38,123 bases of DNA from a virus: positions 1 to 38,123 of the IMG/VR virus record IMGVR_UViG_3300037507_002241; one strand, given 5' to 3'. Under the pieces are notes generated by a model, which saw only the letters and a list, made by a program, of their open reading frames with translations, had not been told where the DNA came from and ran no database searches. Shown here one piece after another: positions 8,084-15,755 of this stretch (within the stretch, counting starts at the first letter, position 1; every line of letters starts with the position of its first letter). The position numbers were made by a program, and so were the translations under genes.

Positions 8084-8508
8084 TTTGCTTTCTCCTTGTC
8101 GGTGGCGTCGGGGCGGATCTTGAGAACTCGCTGGCCTTTACGCATTAGGATCATCGGCTTGTTGGCGCGGAAGTGCTCCCGCCACAGGCTGAAGTTTTCG
8201 TGGTAGTGGCGAAGGTTGGCGATGGGTGAATCGGCGTGCGCCTCGCACCACTTCAAGTCCATGAATCGGGCGATGAAGTCTTTAAGGGCCACGTTCTCCC
8301 CGGCAATGTTGGCCGTGCTCAGATCATTGAAAACCCAAAGGGTTTCGCGCTGGGCGCTTTCTTTGGTTTCCTCAACGTAGTCCTCAAAGTTTTTGGCCTC
8401 GCTCTTGTCGATTAGCTGATAGCCGAACGTAAGTGCCGCCACGGAGGAGGCAGTCTCAAGGCTTGTGAGCGGGTTGTCGGCCCGCGATTTCACCACTCTG
8501 ATTTGCAT
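8065..8508 (-). CDS. Conserved tail-region protein, unknown
   Basis: 147 aa, mixed charge, mostly helical (KSEAKNFEDYVEETKESAQRE, LKDFIARFMDLKWCEAHADS), with a basic C-terminus (MRKGQRVLKIRPDATDKEKAKWLKLL). Lies between the tail-tube-like genes and the chaperone, overlapping the latter by 19 bp. No recognised family. A soluble assembly factor is as likely as a virion component. Confidence 0.75.
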   Translation of the reverse strand: MQIRVVKSRADNPLTSLETASSVAALTFGYQLIDKSEAKNFEDYVEETKESAQRETLWVFNDLSTANIAGENVALKDFIARFMDLKWCEAHADSPIANLRHYHENFSLWREHFRANKPMILMRKGQRVLKIRPDATDKEKAKWLKLL

Positions 8509-8514
8509 GAATAC

Positions 8515-8835
8515 TTACGAAGCGCCCGGCCAGTTTCGCATAGTGAAAGACCAGTCAGCGTAGTCCTCGTTGCGTTCGGTTTGGGAAATATTGGTGATGA
8601 TCGACACGCCGCCCGAGACGCCGCTGATGCTGGCCGTGCCACCCAATGTGAGGGCGGGAAGATCGCCGCGACCGGACACCGAAACCTCGAAAGTCGGGTC
8701 GAAGGCTTTGCCCTGCCCGTAGGTGCCATCCTTCTCGGCAATGTGAAGCTCTTCAACGGACTTGGTGATCTCGACGCTCTGCGTGAGGTTGTCCGAATAG
8801 GCGGTGACGCCGATGTCTGCAACGGTGGAGGGCAT
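8515..8835 (-). CDS. Tail-tube-like protein, paralogue 2
   Basis: 106 aa: MPSTVADIGVTAYSDNLTQS, then VEITKSVEELHIAEKDGTYG and FEVSVSGRGDLPALTLG. It is alignable with the preceding gene product (103 aa) across the S-V-E-x-x-x-I-x-D/E-K-x-G core and the later (S/R)GRG turn, so the pair arose by tandem duplication. The position, downstream of the connectors and upstream of the chaperones, is that of the major tail tube protein. The proteins are shorter than most tube proteins (about 150-250 aa). Tail tube is therefore an inference from order and beta-rich content. Confidence 0.7.
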   Translation of the reverse strand: MPSTVADIGVTAYSDNLTQSVEITKSVEELHIAEKDGTYGQGKAFDPTFEVSVSGRGDLPALTLGGTASISGVSGGVSIITNISQTERNEDYADWSFTMRNWPGAS

Positions 8836-8838
8836 GGC

Positions 8839-9150
8839 TTAGATGTCGTCTTTCTGAGTTGAAGTGATTTCGTAGCTCGGGAAATCGTCGGCGGTCTGTG
8901 TGTTGCGGATGGAAATGACCTTGGCCGCGCCCTCCGTAATCGCCCCTGCCGTAACGTCGGCAAGGCTGCCCGCGCCGCGCCCACGGCGCGTGAAAGTGGT
9001 GGTGCTATATCCGAGCTTGGTGGCGTGCTTGGTGACGCCAGTCTTGTCGCGAATCGTGACAGTCTCGACGCTCTGATCCTTGGTGAACTCCTCAGTCGTA
9101 GAGTTGGAGGGCTCGGCAATGTCGGTGAGAGTGATACCGATGGAAGGCAT
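8839..9150 (-). CDS. Tail-tube-like protein, paralogue 1
   Basis: 103 aa from ATG 9150: MPSIGITLTDIAEPSNSTTE, DQSVETVTIRDKTGVTKHAT, then FTRRGRGAGSLADV. Start chosen because TTTGACA (9165-9171, complement) lies 14 nt upstream and because the preceding gene ends at the TGA inside that heptamer. Homologous to the next gene (see paralogue 2). Together they may form the tail tube or a tube/terminator pair. Confidence 0.7.
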   Translation of the reverse strand: MPSIGITLTDIAEPSNSTTEEFTKDQSVETVTIRDKTGVTKHATKLGYSTTTFTRRGRGAGSLADVTAGAITEGAAKVISIRNTQTADDFPSYEITSTQKDDI

Positions 9151-9166
9151 ATGCTTGAAGCAAGTG

Positions 9167-9592
9167 TCAAACCGTGCCGATGCCGACCGCCACCTCGGCG
9201 GCGTTGATCCACGCCCTGTCGCTGGTCGATGTGCTGATTGACCGGACGTAGCGCCCACGGAAAGCAATACCAAGCGCCCCGGTGCTGATCGTGGAGGCAA
9301 ACGAAGTTGCCATGTTGGCCCGGTTCTCCAGCGCCCCGGCAACCAGTGACCAGCGGGCAATATGCTCGGACTGAGTGACCGAGAGGGCCGGGCTGCGTAG
9401 GCTGACGTTGACGGTTGAAAGGTAGAGGTTGCCGCTGGTGTGCTCGGTGGCGTCGGCCTCCACCACGATGGCCGACTTGTTCAAATCCACGTCCTCGGCA
9501 CTGATTGACTCATGCACCGGGATGACGCTGACGATGCCCGTAACGCCCCGCAGATAGGTGGCCATGCACTTCTCGACGTTCAGCGGGTTCAT
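9167..9592 (-). CDS. Putative tail terminator / connector protein
   Basis: 141 aa from ATG 9592, overlapping the upstream stop by ATGA. Alpha/beta content: NVEKCMATYLRGVTGIVSVIPVHE, then VDLNKSAIVVEADATEHTSG, a beta segment LYLSTVNVSLRSPA and a helix TQSEHIARWSLVAGALENRA. This layout (helix, strand, strand, helix) is that of gpU/tail-terminator and neck proteins, and the gene sits where lambda has Z/U. Family assignment is by position and length only. Confidence 0.7.
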   Translation of the reverse strand: MNPLNVEKCMATYLRGVTGIVSVIPVHESISAEDVDLNKSAIVVEADATEHTSGNLYLSTVNVSLRSPALSVTQSEHIARWSLVAGALENRANMATSFASTISTGALGIAFRGRYVRSISTSTSDRAWINAAEVAVGIGTV

Positions 9593-9936
9593 GGCGTGCC
9601 GACCTCCAAGATCCACTCTTGAGCGAGCGGGCTAAAATGCTCCCGCACGGCGAAGATGTAATAGGTTTTGCTGTTGATTGTGATGGCCGACTTGGCCGAG
9701 GGCGGACCCTGGCTCCAAGCGGCAAAGGGGTTGCTTTCGGGCAAATCGCTTTTGCGGAGGCGAACGACAAACTCCACCGGCTTCTGGAACCCGCCCGACT
9801 CAAGGTTTAGCTCGGGTTCCCCTGTTGATACCACGGCTTGATAATCGACGCCTCCATAGGTCACGGTGCTGCCGTAGAGGGCATTGAGTGTGTCGGCCAT
9901 GGCCGTGGCAAAAGCGGTGATGCCAGCGCGAGTCAT
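9589..9936 (-). CDS. Putative head-tail connector / neck protein
   Basis: 115 aa from ATG 9936 (MTRAGITAFATAMADTLNAL), with TTTGACA 14 nt upstream (9951-9957, complement). Beta-rich body with VTYGGVDYQAVVSTGEPE and SAITINSKTYYIFAVREHFSP, typical of FII-type or head-completion proteins. It is coupled to the next gene by ATGA. It lies after the glycosyltransferase that separates it from the major capsid gene. Confidence 0.7.
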   Translation of the reverse strand: MTRAGITAFATAMADTLNALYGSTVTYGGVDYQAVVSTGEPELNLESGGFQKPVEFVVRLRKSDLPESNPFAAWSQGPPSAKSAITINSKTYYIFAVREHFSPLAQEWILEVGTP

Positions 9937-9965
9937 TGCCCTTGTGCCTCTGTCAAAGGTTGTCT

Positions 9966-11672
9966 CTACCACCCAGCGGCCACGGCATCTGGAGCTACCC
10001 GCTCAAAGACTGCCCTGCCCCGGCGCTCGGCCTCGGGATTTTGCTGACGCATATACTCGGCGTCCGACTTGGCCCCAGTGAAAAGCGGATGGTCGTGGTA
10101 GAAATTGATATGCCTGCCGTCCTTAACCACCCCTTCTTTGTAGGCCCGCCAACTCCATTCGGTGTCGCTCCAGTAGCCATCAAACTCAGGGTTGAAAAGC
10201 CATTTGCGGCCCGCCCAATAGGACCAGTTGAAGCAGGGCATGACCATGATCTGATCTTTGCGAAATCCATCAAAGACGTGGAGGACGGTCGCCTTGCCTT
10301 TGTTTGGCTCCATCGCCTGCACGATCTGCTCGTCCCAGCCGTGCGGCGGGTAGCAATCGTCCTGGGCAATCAAGATGATCTTGGCCGACTCGGCTGCGGC
10401 CTTGGCGGCGGCGTTGTAGTTGGCCACGGCGGATGAGTGACCCTCCGGCACGGCGGCACTGACGGCGTGAGGATAGTGCTTGATGCCATCAATCACCGCC
10501 TGATCGGCCTCATTGACTCCAAACCAATACGCGATCAGCTCGGGGCGAGCGGCCCGCTCTAAGTAAAGCTCCCGCATTTTGATAGCCTGCTCGGGGCGGC
10601 ACGTCGGGTGGCCGACTGCAATGCGTGGCCGGTGGCGGCGATGGTATTCCCGGCGGATCTTGTTAGCCTTTTCGGTGCGCCCGGCCTTGGCCAGTGCGGC
10701 ACACTTCAAATCGTGCGCCCGCCATCCGTAGAGGCTGGCATCGTGAATCCATGATGCGTCATCGGGGTCTTCGTGCGCCTCCATGTTGGCACACCACGCC
10801 ACGGCCTTGGACGCATCGCCTCGGGCTAGATGCACCTTGGCCAGTTCGGCATACCCTTCCCTGCGGTGCGGCATTAGGCGGACGGCCTCAAGCAGCGGGC
10901 GCTCGGCCTCCTCGATGTCCTTGAGCCAGCGGCCAATCGACAGATAGGCCAAATACTTTTCCTCCTTGGCCAAATCATCCCGCCCTGTGGCGACCACGGC
11001 GGCGGTCAAGGCCCCGGTGATGTCGCCCTGCATCTCGCACTCGCGGAAAAGAAACCACCACTCGCGTCCCGTGCGCTTGTCCTCGGGGATGGCGGTTAGG
11101 ATGCGCTTGTTGCGCTCTACGCTGCCGCGCTTGTTGACCGCTGGCATATGCACCACTTGAAGCTCTTGGCACCACGCGGCGTGCGTGTCGGGCTTGACCT
11201 CGATGTCTTCGTGGATGCAGTTGATCCATTTGTCGTAGACCTCCCTGTGGACGAGGCGGATGCGGCGGGCATAGCTGCCCTGCATTGATGTGACGTAGGG
11301 CGCGTAGACGGCCTCTTTGGCGTCCATCTTGCCCGCTCGTATCTCGGCCAGAACTTCTGCGCCTGTGGGGGCCAGCAAATCGTCGCAATCGGCCCACATG
11401 AGCCAATCGGCATCGGCGGGGGCAAGGGCAAAGGCTGCGTTGCGGGCGGCGCAAAAAGAATCGACGTGCGGCCAATCGTTGCCGGGGGCGTTAAGATACT
11501 CGCCCGTGATGCACCCGCGCGCCTTGGCGATTTCAAGGGTGGCGTCGGGCGGCTGGTTGCCGATGGCGCGGACTACGCTGATTGAATCAACGTGCGGCTG
11601 GAAGCTATCGAGAAAGCGGGTGATGTAGTCCGCTTCGTTTCCACAAATGATCCCGAGGTGAATTTTCGGCAC
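9966..11672 (-). CDS. Two-domain glycosyltransferase inside the head operon
   Basis: About 568 aa from GTG 11672 (a TTG at 11678 is also possible; no convincing Shine-Dalgarno). N-terminal GT2-type domain: IHLGIICGNEADYITRFLDSF, then ADWLMWADCDDLLAP with a D-x-D/D-D metal motif near residue 95, and VYDKWINCIHEDI. The middle (about 240-350) has TPR-like helical pairs (GYAELAKVHLARGDASKAVAW). The C-terminal ~220 residues form a second GT-A-like domain: RPRIAVGHPTCRPEQAIKMR, AKIILIAQDDCYPPHGWDEQ, and FDGYWSDTEWSWRAYKEG. There is no membrane segment. Lying between major capsid and connector, it is probably expressed late with virion proteins. The likely acceptor is a capsid or tail protein, which is inference. 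Confidence 0.85.
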   Translation of the reverse strand: MPKIHLGIICGNEADYITRFLDSFQPHVDSISVVRAIGNQPPDATLEIAKARGCITGEYLNAPGNDWPHVDSFCAARNAAFALAPADADWLMWADCDDLLAPTGAEVLAEIRAGKMDAKEAVYAPYVTSMQGSYARRIRLVHREVYDKWINCIHEDIEVKPDTHAAWCQELQVVHMPAVNKRGSVERNKRILTAIPEDKRTGREWWFLFRECEMQGDITGALTAAVVATGRDDLAKEEKYLAYLSIGRWLKDIEEAERPLLEAVRLMPHRREGYAELAKVHLARGDASKAVAWCANMEAHEDPDDASWIHDASLYGWRAHDLKCAALAKAGRTEKANKIRREYHRRHRPRIAVGHPTCRPEQAIKMRELYLERAARPELIAYWFGVNEADQAVIDGIKHYPHAVSAAVPEGHSSAVANYNAAAKAAAESAKIILIAQDDCYPPHGWDEQIVQAMEPNKGKATVLHVFDGFRKDQIMVMPCFNWSYWAGRKWLFNPEFDGYWSDTEWSWRAYKEGVVKDGRHINFYHDHPLFTGAKSDAEYMRQQNPEAERRGRAVFERVAPDAVAAGW

Positions 11673-11736
11673 TGACAAAAAGGAAGGGCCACGGCGAGTG
11701 GAACCGTGACCCCTTGGGTCGAAACCCTAAGTGAAA

Positions 11737-11765
11737 CTCCCGGCGGGCCACTCAACCGCCGGGAG
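11737..11765 (-). terminator. Strong hairpin after the major capsid gene
   Basis: CTCCCGGCGG (11737-11746) and CCGCCGGGAG (11756-11765) form a perfect 10-bp stem with a 9-nt loop. On the minus strand it starts 15 nt after the capsid stop and is followed by GTTTCACTT. The short T run makes it a moderate Rho-independent terminator or an attenuator that lowers expression of the downstream glycosyltransferase. A smaller imperfect hairpin follows (about 11687-11713). Confidence 0.65.
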
Positions 11766-11779
11766 ATGAACACACGAAC

Positions 11780-12631
11780 CTAAATGACGAGCGCCATCGT
11801 GTTGCTGGTGAGGCCGGGGGCCGCTCCGAACATCAATTCGATGGAGGCGTTGACTTGGCGATTGTTGGTCGAACCCCACACGTTCCAGTAGACCGAGAGG
11901 CCCAACTGTTCGATGGTGACAACCTGATCGCTGATCTGGAACTGCGAGGAAACTGCAGGGTCGATCATCGGCTTGGCCGAGGCCACGCAAACCGCTTCGC
12001 GCGAGCAGGCAAAGCCGTCGAGGCCGCTGACTGCGCCGCTGAACGAATTGGCGTAGAACACACCTTGGTCGAATCCGTAGGCTCCGTTTTGGAGCGGCAG
12101 GAAGTCGGCGTTGGTGGGGATGAGCGCCGAGTAGATCGCCGGGGTGACAACCAAACCCTTGTTGGTGGACTTGCTGATCGCGCTCCACAGAGAGGCCAGA
12201 TGGCCGCTGCCGGGCGTGATCGTGGTGGTCGTAACCGTGGCCGCGCCAAAGTTCACCGTGGTGATCGGGGTGATCGCCAAGCTCCAGAGCTTGTCGGCCA
12301 GCGCATCCACGTTGATCTTGATGAGATTCTCAAGGCGATGACCGAGGGCGAGATCCGCCTGATCGATGCCGAAGAACTGCACGACGTGGTCGAGCGTGAC
12401 AGTGGCTTTGCCAATGGTCACGGACGAGCCGGGTTCAAAGTTGGTCGGGTTGACGGAAGTCGCGGCGGTAGCCGAGACGATGGGAACCTGAATGGTGTCT
12501 TTAGCTTTCTTGACCTCATTGCTGAAGTCAGATGTGAAAAGGCGCAGGGGCGCGAGGCGGTTAGCCAAGACGGTCTGAACCTGTTGCGAAATGGTGGAGA
12601 CCACCAGTCCGCTGTCGAATACGTTAGCCAT
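11780..12631 (-). CDS. Major capsid protein
   Basis: 283 aa: MANVFDSGLVVSTISQQVQT, LANRLAPLRLFTSDFSNEVK, TIQVPIVSATAATSVNPTNF, then VTLDHVVQFFGIDQADLALG and a beta-rich C-terminus ending GAAPGLTSNTMALVI. The LANRLAPL / F-T-x-D-F-S opening is typical of P22/HK97-fold coat proteins. It directly follows the protease-scaffold gene, as lambda E follows C/Nu3. No small decoration protein gene (lambda D) lies between them. The leader is A/C-rich with no Shine-Dalgarno (AACCAAAAAT before ATG). High expression is expected; a strong hairpin follows the stop. Confidence 0.85.
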   Translation of the reverse strand: MANVFDSGLVVSTISQQVQTVLANRLAPLRLFTSDFSNEVKKAKDTIQVPIVSATAATSVNPTNFEPGSSVTIGKATVTLDHVVQFFGIDQADLALGHRLENLIKINVDALADKLWSLAITPITTVNFGAATVTTTTITPGSGHLASLWSAISKSTNKGLVVTPAIYSALIPTNADFLPLQNGAYGFDQGVFYANSFSGAVSGLDGFACSREAVCVASAKPMIDPAVSSQFQISDQVVTIEQLGLSVYWNVWGSTNNRQVNASIELMFGAAPGLTSNTMALVI

Positions 12632-12672
12632 ATTTTTGGTTTGGGTAGTTGGGTTGTTTGGGTTGGGATTCC

Positions 12673-13164
12673 TTAGCTGGTGGCCTTGGAAAGTTTTTCG
12701 CGGGCGGCCCAGATGGCGCGCTTGTGCTTGGCGTAGAGGTCACCGGCGGCGGCGTAGTCCTTGCGCTCGATGGCGTCCATCCACTGAGCCACGGGATCGG
12801 ACTTGTCTTCGCTGGCGACAGTCGGCACCACAGAGGCGGCGGCTACGCCTGCGCCTTTTTCAAGCGCGGCAAAGGCTTCTTTGACCTTGGAAAGTTCGGC
12901 CTCGGCGGCAGTGGCGCGGGCTTCGACTTGCGACAGCTTGGCTGCCATGTCGGAAATTTTGGCGACGAGAGAGTCGGCGGTGACGGCGGCTTGTGCCTCT
13001 TCGGCAACAGGCGCTTCCTCGACAACGACCACTTCGGCTTCTTCGACCACCGGCGCGTCAGTCACAGACTCGACGACCTCGGCGGCCACGGGGGTTTCCT
13101 CGACCACGGGTTCAGCGGCTGGCGCGGAAACCTCGGCGGCTTCGGAGATAACAGTGTTTTCCAT
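12673..13164 (-). CDS. Nested in-frame scaffold protein (Nu3-like)
   Basis: In-frame internal ATG at 13164 (MENTVISEAAEVSAP) would give 163 aa comprising only the acidic Ala/Glu/Val-rich segment, the coiled coil (~residues 95-120) and the C-terminal helical capsid-binding segment (DPVAQWMDAIERKDYAAAGD). Lambda makes Nu3 the same way from within C. The TTTGACA heptamer that precedes many starts in this genome also occurs here, inside coding sequence (13182-13188, complement), 17 nt before this ATG. This supports real internal initiation. Confidence 0.7.
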   Translation of the reverse strand: MENTVISEAAEVSAPAAEPVVEETPVAAEVVESVTDAPVVEEAEVVVVEEAPVAEEAQAAVTADSLVAKISDMAAKLSQVEARATAAEAELSKVKEAFAALEKGAGVAAASVVPTVASEDKSDPVAQWMDAIERKDYAAAGDLYAKHKRAIWAAREKLSKATS

Positions 13165-13758
13165 CTTGGCCTTGGCGAAAGTGTCAAACCGCGCCCTCAT
13201 TTCCTTGGCGCTGGCGGCGGCGGGAATGCCGTCTTCGATGGCGTCAACAAACCCGAGGGCCACGGCCTCGACCGCATCGAGCCACGTCTCCTCGTCCATC
13301 AGCTTGGCGATGGCCTTCTCCTCCATGCCGCTCTTCTTCTGGTAGGCGCGGACGAGGTTGGACTTCATGGTGTCCAAGAGGTCGGCCTGCTTGCGAAGGT
13401 CTTTGCTCTCGCCTGCCGCCAGAGTCCACGGGTTGTGGATCATCAAAAGGGCGTTGTCGGCCATGTAGACTGGATTGCCCGACATGGCGATGACGCTGGC
13501 CATGCTCGCGGCCAAGGCGTCGATATGAACAGTCAGACCGCCTTCGTGGCGGGTCAGGGCGTTGTAGATCGCGCTGCCTTCGACAATCTCCCCGCCGGGC
13601 GAGTTGATGCGAAGGTGGATGTGTTGGCCTTTGTGCTCTTTAAGTTCGGCAATGAACTGCTTTGCGCCGATGCCGAAAGCACCGATTTCGTCGTAGAGAG
13701 AAAGTTCGACCTCGTCGCTTTGGTCGGAAGATTTAAACGCATACCATTTCTGGGCCAT
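12673..13758 (-). CDS. ClpP-type prohead protease fused to scaffold
   Basis: 361 aa. Residues ~1-190 are a ClpP/S49-like head maturation protease: IHLRINSPGGEIVEGSAIYN (oxyanion strand), then DALAASMASVIAMSGNP with the nucleophile Ser in A-A-S-M-A, then LLMIHNPW with the catalytic His, and DAVEALGF-type C-terminal residues (DAVEAVALGFVDAIEDG). Residues ~200-361 are acidic and Ala/Val/Glu-rich (long EAEVVVVEEAP runs) followed by a coiled coil (ISDMAAKLSQVEARATAAEA): a scaffold. This is the lambda C/Nu3 arrangement, with an internal start at 13164. TTTGACA (13772-13778, complement) is 13 nt before ATG 13758. Confidence 0.92.
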   Translation of the reverse strand: MAQKWYAFKSSDQSDEVELSLYDEIGAFGIGAKQFIAELKEHKGQHIHLRINSPGGEIVEGSAIYNALTRHEGGLTVHIDALAASMASVIAMSGNPVYMADNALLMIHNPWTLAAGESKDLRKQADLLDTMKSNLVRAYQKKSGMEEKAIAKLMDEETWLDAVEAVALGFVDAIEDGIPAAASAKEMRARFDTFAKAKMENTVISEAAEVSAPAAEPVVEETPVAAEVVESVTDAPVVEEAEVVVVEEAPVAEEAQAAVTADSLVAKISDMAAKLSQVEARATAAEAELSKVKEAFAALEKGAGVAAASVVPTVASEDKSDPVAQWMDAIERKDYAAAGDLYAKHKRAIWAAREKLSKATS

Positions 13759-13771
13759 GCTTGGCCCCGAG

Positions 13772-13778
13772 TGTCAAA
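13772..13778 (-). promoter_or_regulatory. TTTGACA start-proximal motif (13 sites genome-wide)
   Basis: Representative of a family. TTTGACA on the minus strand lies at 301-307, 1772-1778, 7461-7467, 9165-9171, 9951-9957, 13182-13188, 13772-13778, 15320-15326, 15637-15643, 34002-34008, 35227-35233 and 37759-37765; on the plus strand at 31820-31826. Distances to the next start codon are 22, 16, 17, 14, 14, 17, 13, 13, 7 or 13, 14, 13, 22 and 14 nt. At the best sites the match extends to TTTGACACT, then AGCATG. It looks like a -35 box, but no -10 box follows at 16-18 nt. Function unknown. Confidence 0.75.
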
Positions 13779-13779
13779 G

Positions 13780-15306
13780 TCAGCGGGCTTCTTCTTCGGG
13801 CGGCGCGACTTCCGTTTCTTCGTATTCCTCGTCGTGCTCTTCGGGTTTGGGCGCGGGCTGCATGGGCGCGGGTGATCCCGGCGCGGGAGGGAAAACATCG
13901 GTGACGGCCAAACCTGCGGCCTCGCATTTGGTTTTGCGGCGGACAGCGGCTGCAATCGCCGCATCTTCCTCGGCCTCTTCGTCCAGCCCGTGCATCTCGG
14001 CAAAACGGCGGGTGGACATTGCGCCCGTGCGGACGATCTCCAAGAGCGCCTTGGTGTCGCGGCCAAAGTCTACCGTGGCGCGGGCGGGCGGGATGAAATC
14101 CACTCTCCACCAATCCTCGCGCAGCGGCAGGCGGCCTGCTTGGATCTCGGACCACACCCAGTATTTCCAGAAGCGGCGGCAGAACTGGTTGATGATCCAA
14201 TCCTGCAACTCGGAGAAAAAGACTTGGGCGTCGGCCAGCACATAGCGAGTATTGGCCCCGCCGATCCCGGCCACGCTCCACAGCATCTCGGGGGAAAGAC
14301 CGATGCCCCACGAAATGTCGCGGGCGAGAAAATCGAGGAAGGCTTGGAAGTTGTTGCCGGGGTGTTCGTTTTTGAACTGCTGCAACTCGGTTCCGGGCGG
14401 GAGTTGCACCACGCCACTGCCGCCGTAGAGCTTGTCGAGGGTCACGCTTCCGGTGGCGGCGTCCTGCTTTTTGAGCGCGGCACCCATGCCGACTTGCATC
14501 GCGTCAGGGCTTTTGATGATAAAGGCGGGCTGCGAGGCTAACTTAAAAGTCTGCTTGGTGAAGGCCACGATGTCGGCCATGTCGTGCAGATGCAGGGCAG
14601 CGCGGGAGAGCCAGGACGGGCTGCGGGTGTAGCCAATGCGCGCCGGGCGGTGAAAATGCAGGATGTCATCGGCGGCAACATCGGTAAAAGTGCTGCGCCC
14701 TTCGTCGGCCAATAGGCGGTATTGCGTCGGCTTGCCCATCGAGTCCACGCGCACGCCATCCTGCCACTCGTCTTGAGCGAGGCCGGTAGTGGCGTTGCCG
14801 ACTGACTCCCCGCCGATAAAGCGCATGAGGGCGCGGCCATCTTTGCTTTTTACAAACTGCCCGAAGAAGTCGCCGTCAATGGCAACGTGTTTGCAGATAA
14901 AATGCTGCGCCTCGTAGAAATTGACCTGACCCGCCGCGTCGAATCCGAAGGCTTCGCGCCCGCAAGTGTCCTCGAACATCTCCTCGGCCTGCCTGTTCCA
15001 TGCCGAGTCAGAGGATCGGGCCGCCGGGATGATGCCCGTTCCGCAAGTGTAGCGCGCCACACCGTCCACGGCGCGAGCGGCGAGGCCGACATTGTTGTAA
15101 AGCCAGCGCGCCTTCCGCATGATGTTGGTGCGCGTGCCGCTCTGGAACTCCTGCCTCGGCTGAACCGTCGGCATATAGATGAGCGTGCGCCCTGGCTGAT
15201 AAAGTTCTGCGGCCTCGTAGGCTGCATTTTTGGCGTCCGCTTTCTTGGGACGCCCCGCTCCCGGGCGATACCCGCCACGTTTTGATTTGCCTTTGATTTC
15301 CGCCAT
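13780..15306 (-). CDS. Portal protein, lambda B family
   Basis: 508 aa from ATG 15306. The N-terminus is basic (KSKRGGYRPGAGRPKKADAK), then MRKARWLYNNVGLAARAVDGVARYTCGTGI, AEEMFEDTCGREAFGFDAAG and CKHVAIDGDFFGQFVKSKDG match the GpB portal clip/wing pattern. DDILHFHRPARIGYTRSPSWL and FLDFLARDISWGIGLSPEML are typical stem/crown segments, with an acidic C-terminal tail (EEHDEEYEETEVAPPEEE). Portal dodecamers form the DNA entry vertex. TTTGACA (15320-15326, complement) is 13 nt before the ATG, and the gene precedes the protease as in lambda. Confidence 0.93.
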   Translation of the reverse strand: MAEIKGKSKRGGYRPGAGRPKKADAKNAAYEAAELYQPGRTLIYMPTVQPRQEFQSGTRTNIMRKARWLYNNVGLAARAVDGVARYTCGTGIIPAARSSDSAWNRQAEEMFEDTCGREAFGFDAAGQVNFYEAQHFICKHVAIDGDFFGQFVKSKDGRALMRFIGGESVGNATTGLAQDEWQDGVRVDSMGKPTQYRLLADEGRSTFTDVAADDILHFHRPARIGYTRSPSWLSRAALHLHDMADIVAFTKQTFKLASQPAFIIKSPDAMQVGMGAALKKQDAATGSVTLDKLYGGSGVVQLPPGTELQQFKNEHPGNNFQAFLDFLARDISWGIGLSPEMLWSVAGIGGANTRYVLADAQVFFSELQDWIINQFCRRFWKYWVWSEIQAGRLPLREDWWRVDFIPPARATVDFGRDTKALLEIVRTGAMSTRRFAEMHGLDEEAEEDAAIAAAVRRKTKCEAAGLAVTDVFPPAPGSPAPMQPAPKPEEHDEEYEETEVAPPEEEAR

Positions 15307-15329
15307 GCTCGGGCGGGAGTGTCAAAGGC

Positions 15330-15629
15330 TTAGAGGCGAATAAGCGCCTCGGAGTAGTCGGCGTAGATCATCCCCGCCCCGCTGGTTTTAACGGGATCGG
15401 TGGGCGGATCGAGTTCGGTAATGAGGTCTTCGACGATGTTGAGAATGTCACCCTTGGAATACTTGCGGGCTTGGCCTGACGAGGTGCCGCCCTCAAACCC
15501 TGCGTTCGTAATAATGACCTCCGAATCAGCGATGGCATACAGACTTGCGGAAAGAGTCTCCAACTGCGCGAGAGTCTTTGTCCTTTTAAGGTGTTTTCTG
15601 ATTCCTGCCAATTCGGAGGTCATGCTCAT
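15330..15629 (-). CDS. gpW-like head-tail joining protein
   Basis: 99 aa from ATG 15629 (97 aa from ATG 15623, which fits the 13-nt TTTGACA spacing better). A helical N-terminus (LAGIRKHLKRTKTLAQLETL) is followed by a beta hairpin SEVIITNAGFEGG and a helix KYSKGDILNIVEDLITELDP, the same helix-hairpin-helix order as lambda gpW. It sits directly upstream of the portal, exactly where W lies. Sequence identity to gpW is low, so the call rests on order, size and secondary structure. Confidence 0.65.
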   Translation of the reverse strand: MSMTSELAGIRKHLKRTKTLAQLETLSASLYAIADSEVIITNAGFEGGTSSGQARKYSKGDILNIVEDLITELDPPTDPVKTSGAGMIYADYSEALIRL

Positions 15630-15638
15630 GCCCTACTG

Positions 15639-15755
15639 TCAAAGGCCAAGCACCCGCAGCATCACGCGCACAAATGCTTCCGCCGACCAGACAAAGCCGA
15701 GGGCAGCAAAGCAAAATATGAACAGCGACATTGCCGTCCCTTCGCGGCCATTCAT
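15639..15755 (-). CDS. 38-aa single-pass membrane peptide
   Basis: ATG 15755 overlaps the stop of the DUF3102-like gene (ATGA). The product MNGREGTAMSLFIFCFAALG continues FVWSAEAFVRVMLRVLGL: one hydrophobic helix of ~20 residues with a basic end. The stop TGA lies inside the TTTGACA heptamer for the next gene. Function unknown. Confidence 0.5.
   Translation of the reverse strand: MNGREGTAMSLFIFCFAALGFVWSAEAFVRVMLRVLGL

Noticed and set aside
13772-13778. TTTGACA as an ordinary sigma70 -35 box
   Set aside because: No TATAAT-like hexamer follows at 16-18 nt at the best sites, and the position relative to the start codon is too close for a promoter of the same gene.
12649-13875. Long open frame on the plus strand (408 codons) across the protease-scaffold gene
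   Set aside because: It is the antisense shadow of a GC-rich coding gene; its translation is Gly/His/Asp-rich with no domain, while the minus strand encodes a recognisable ClpP-type protease.
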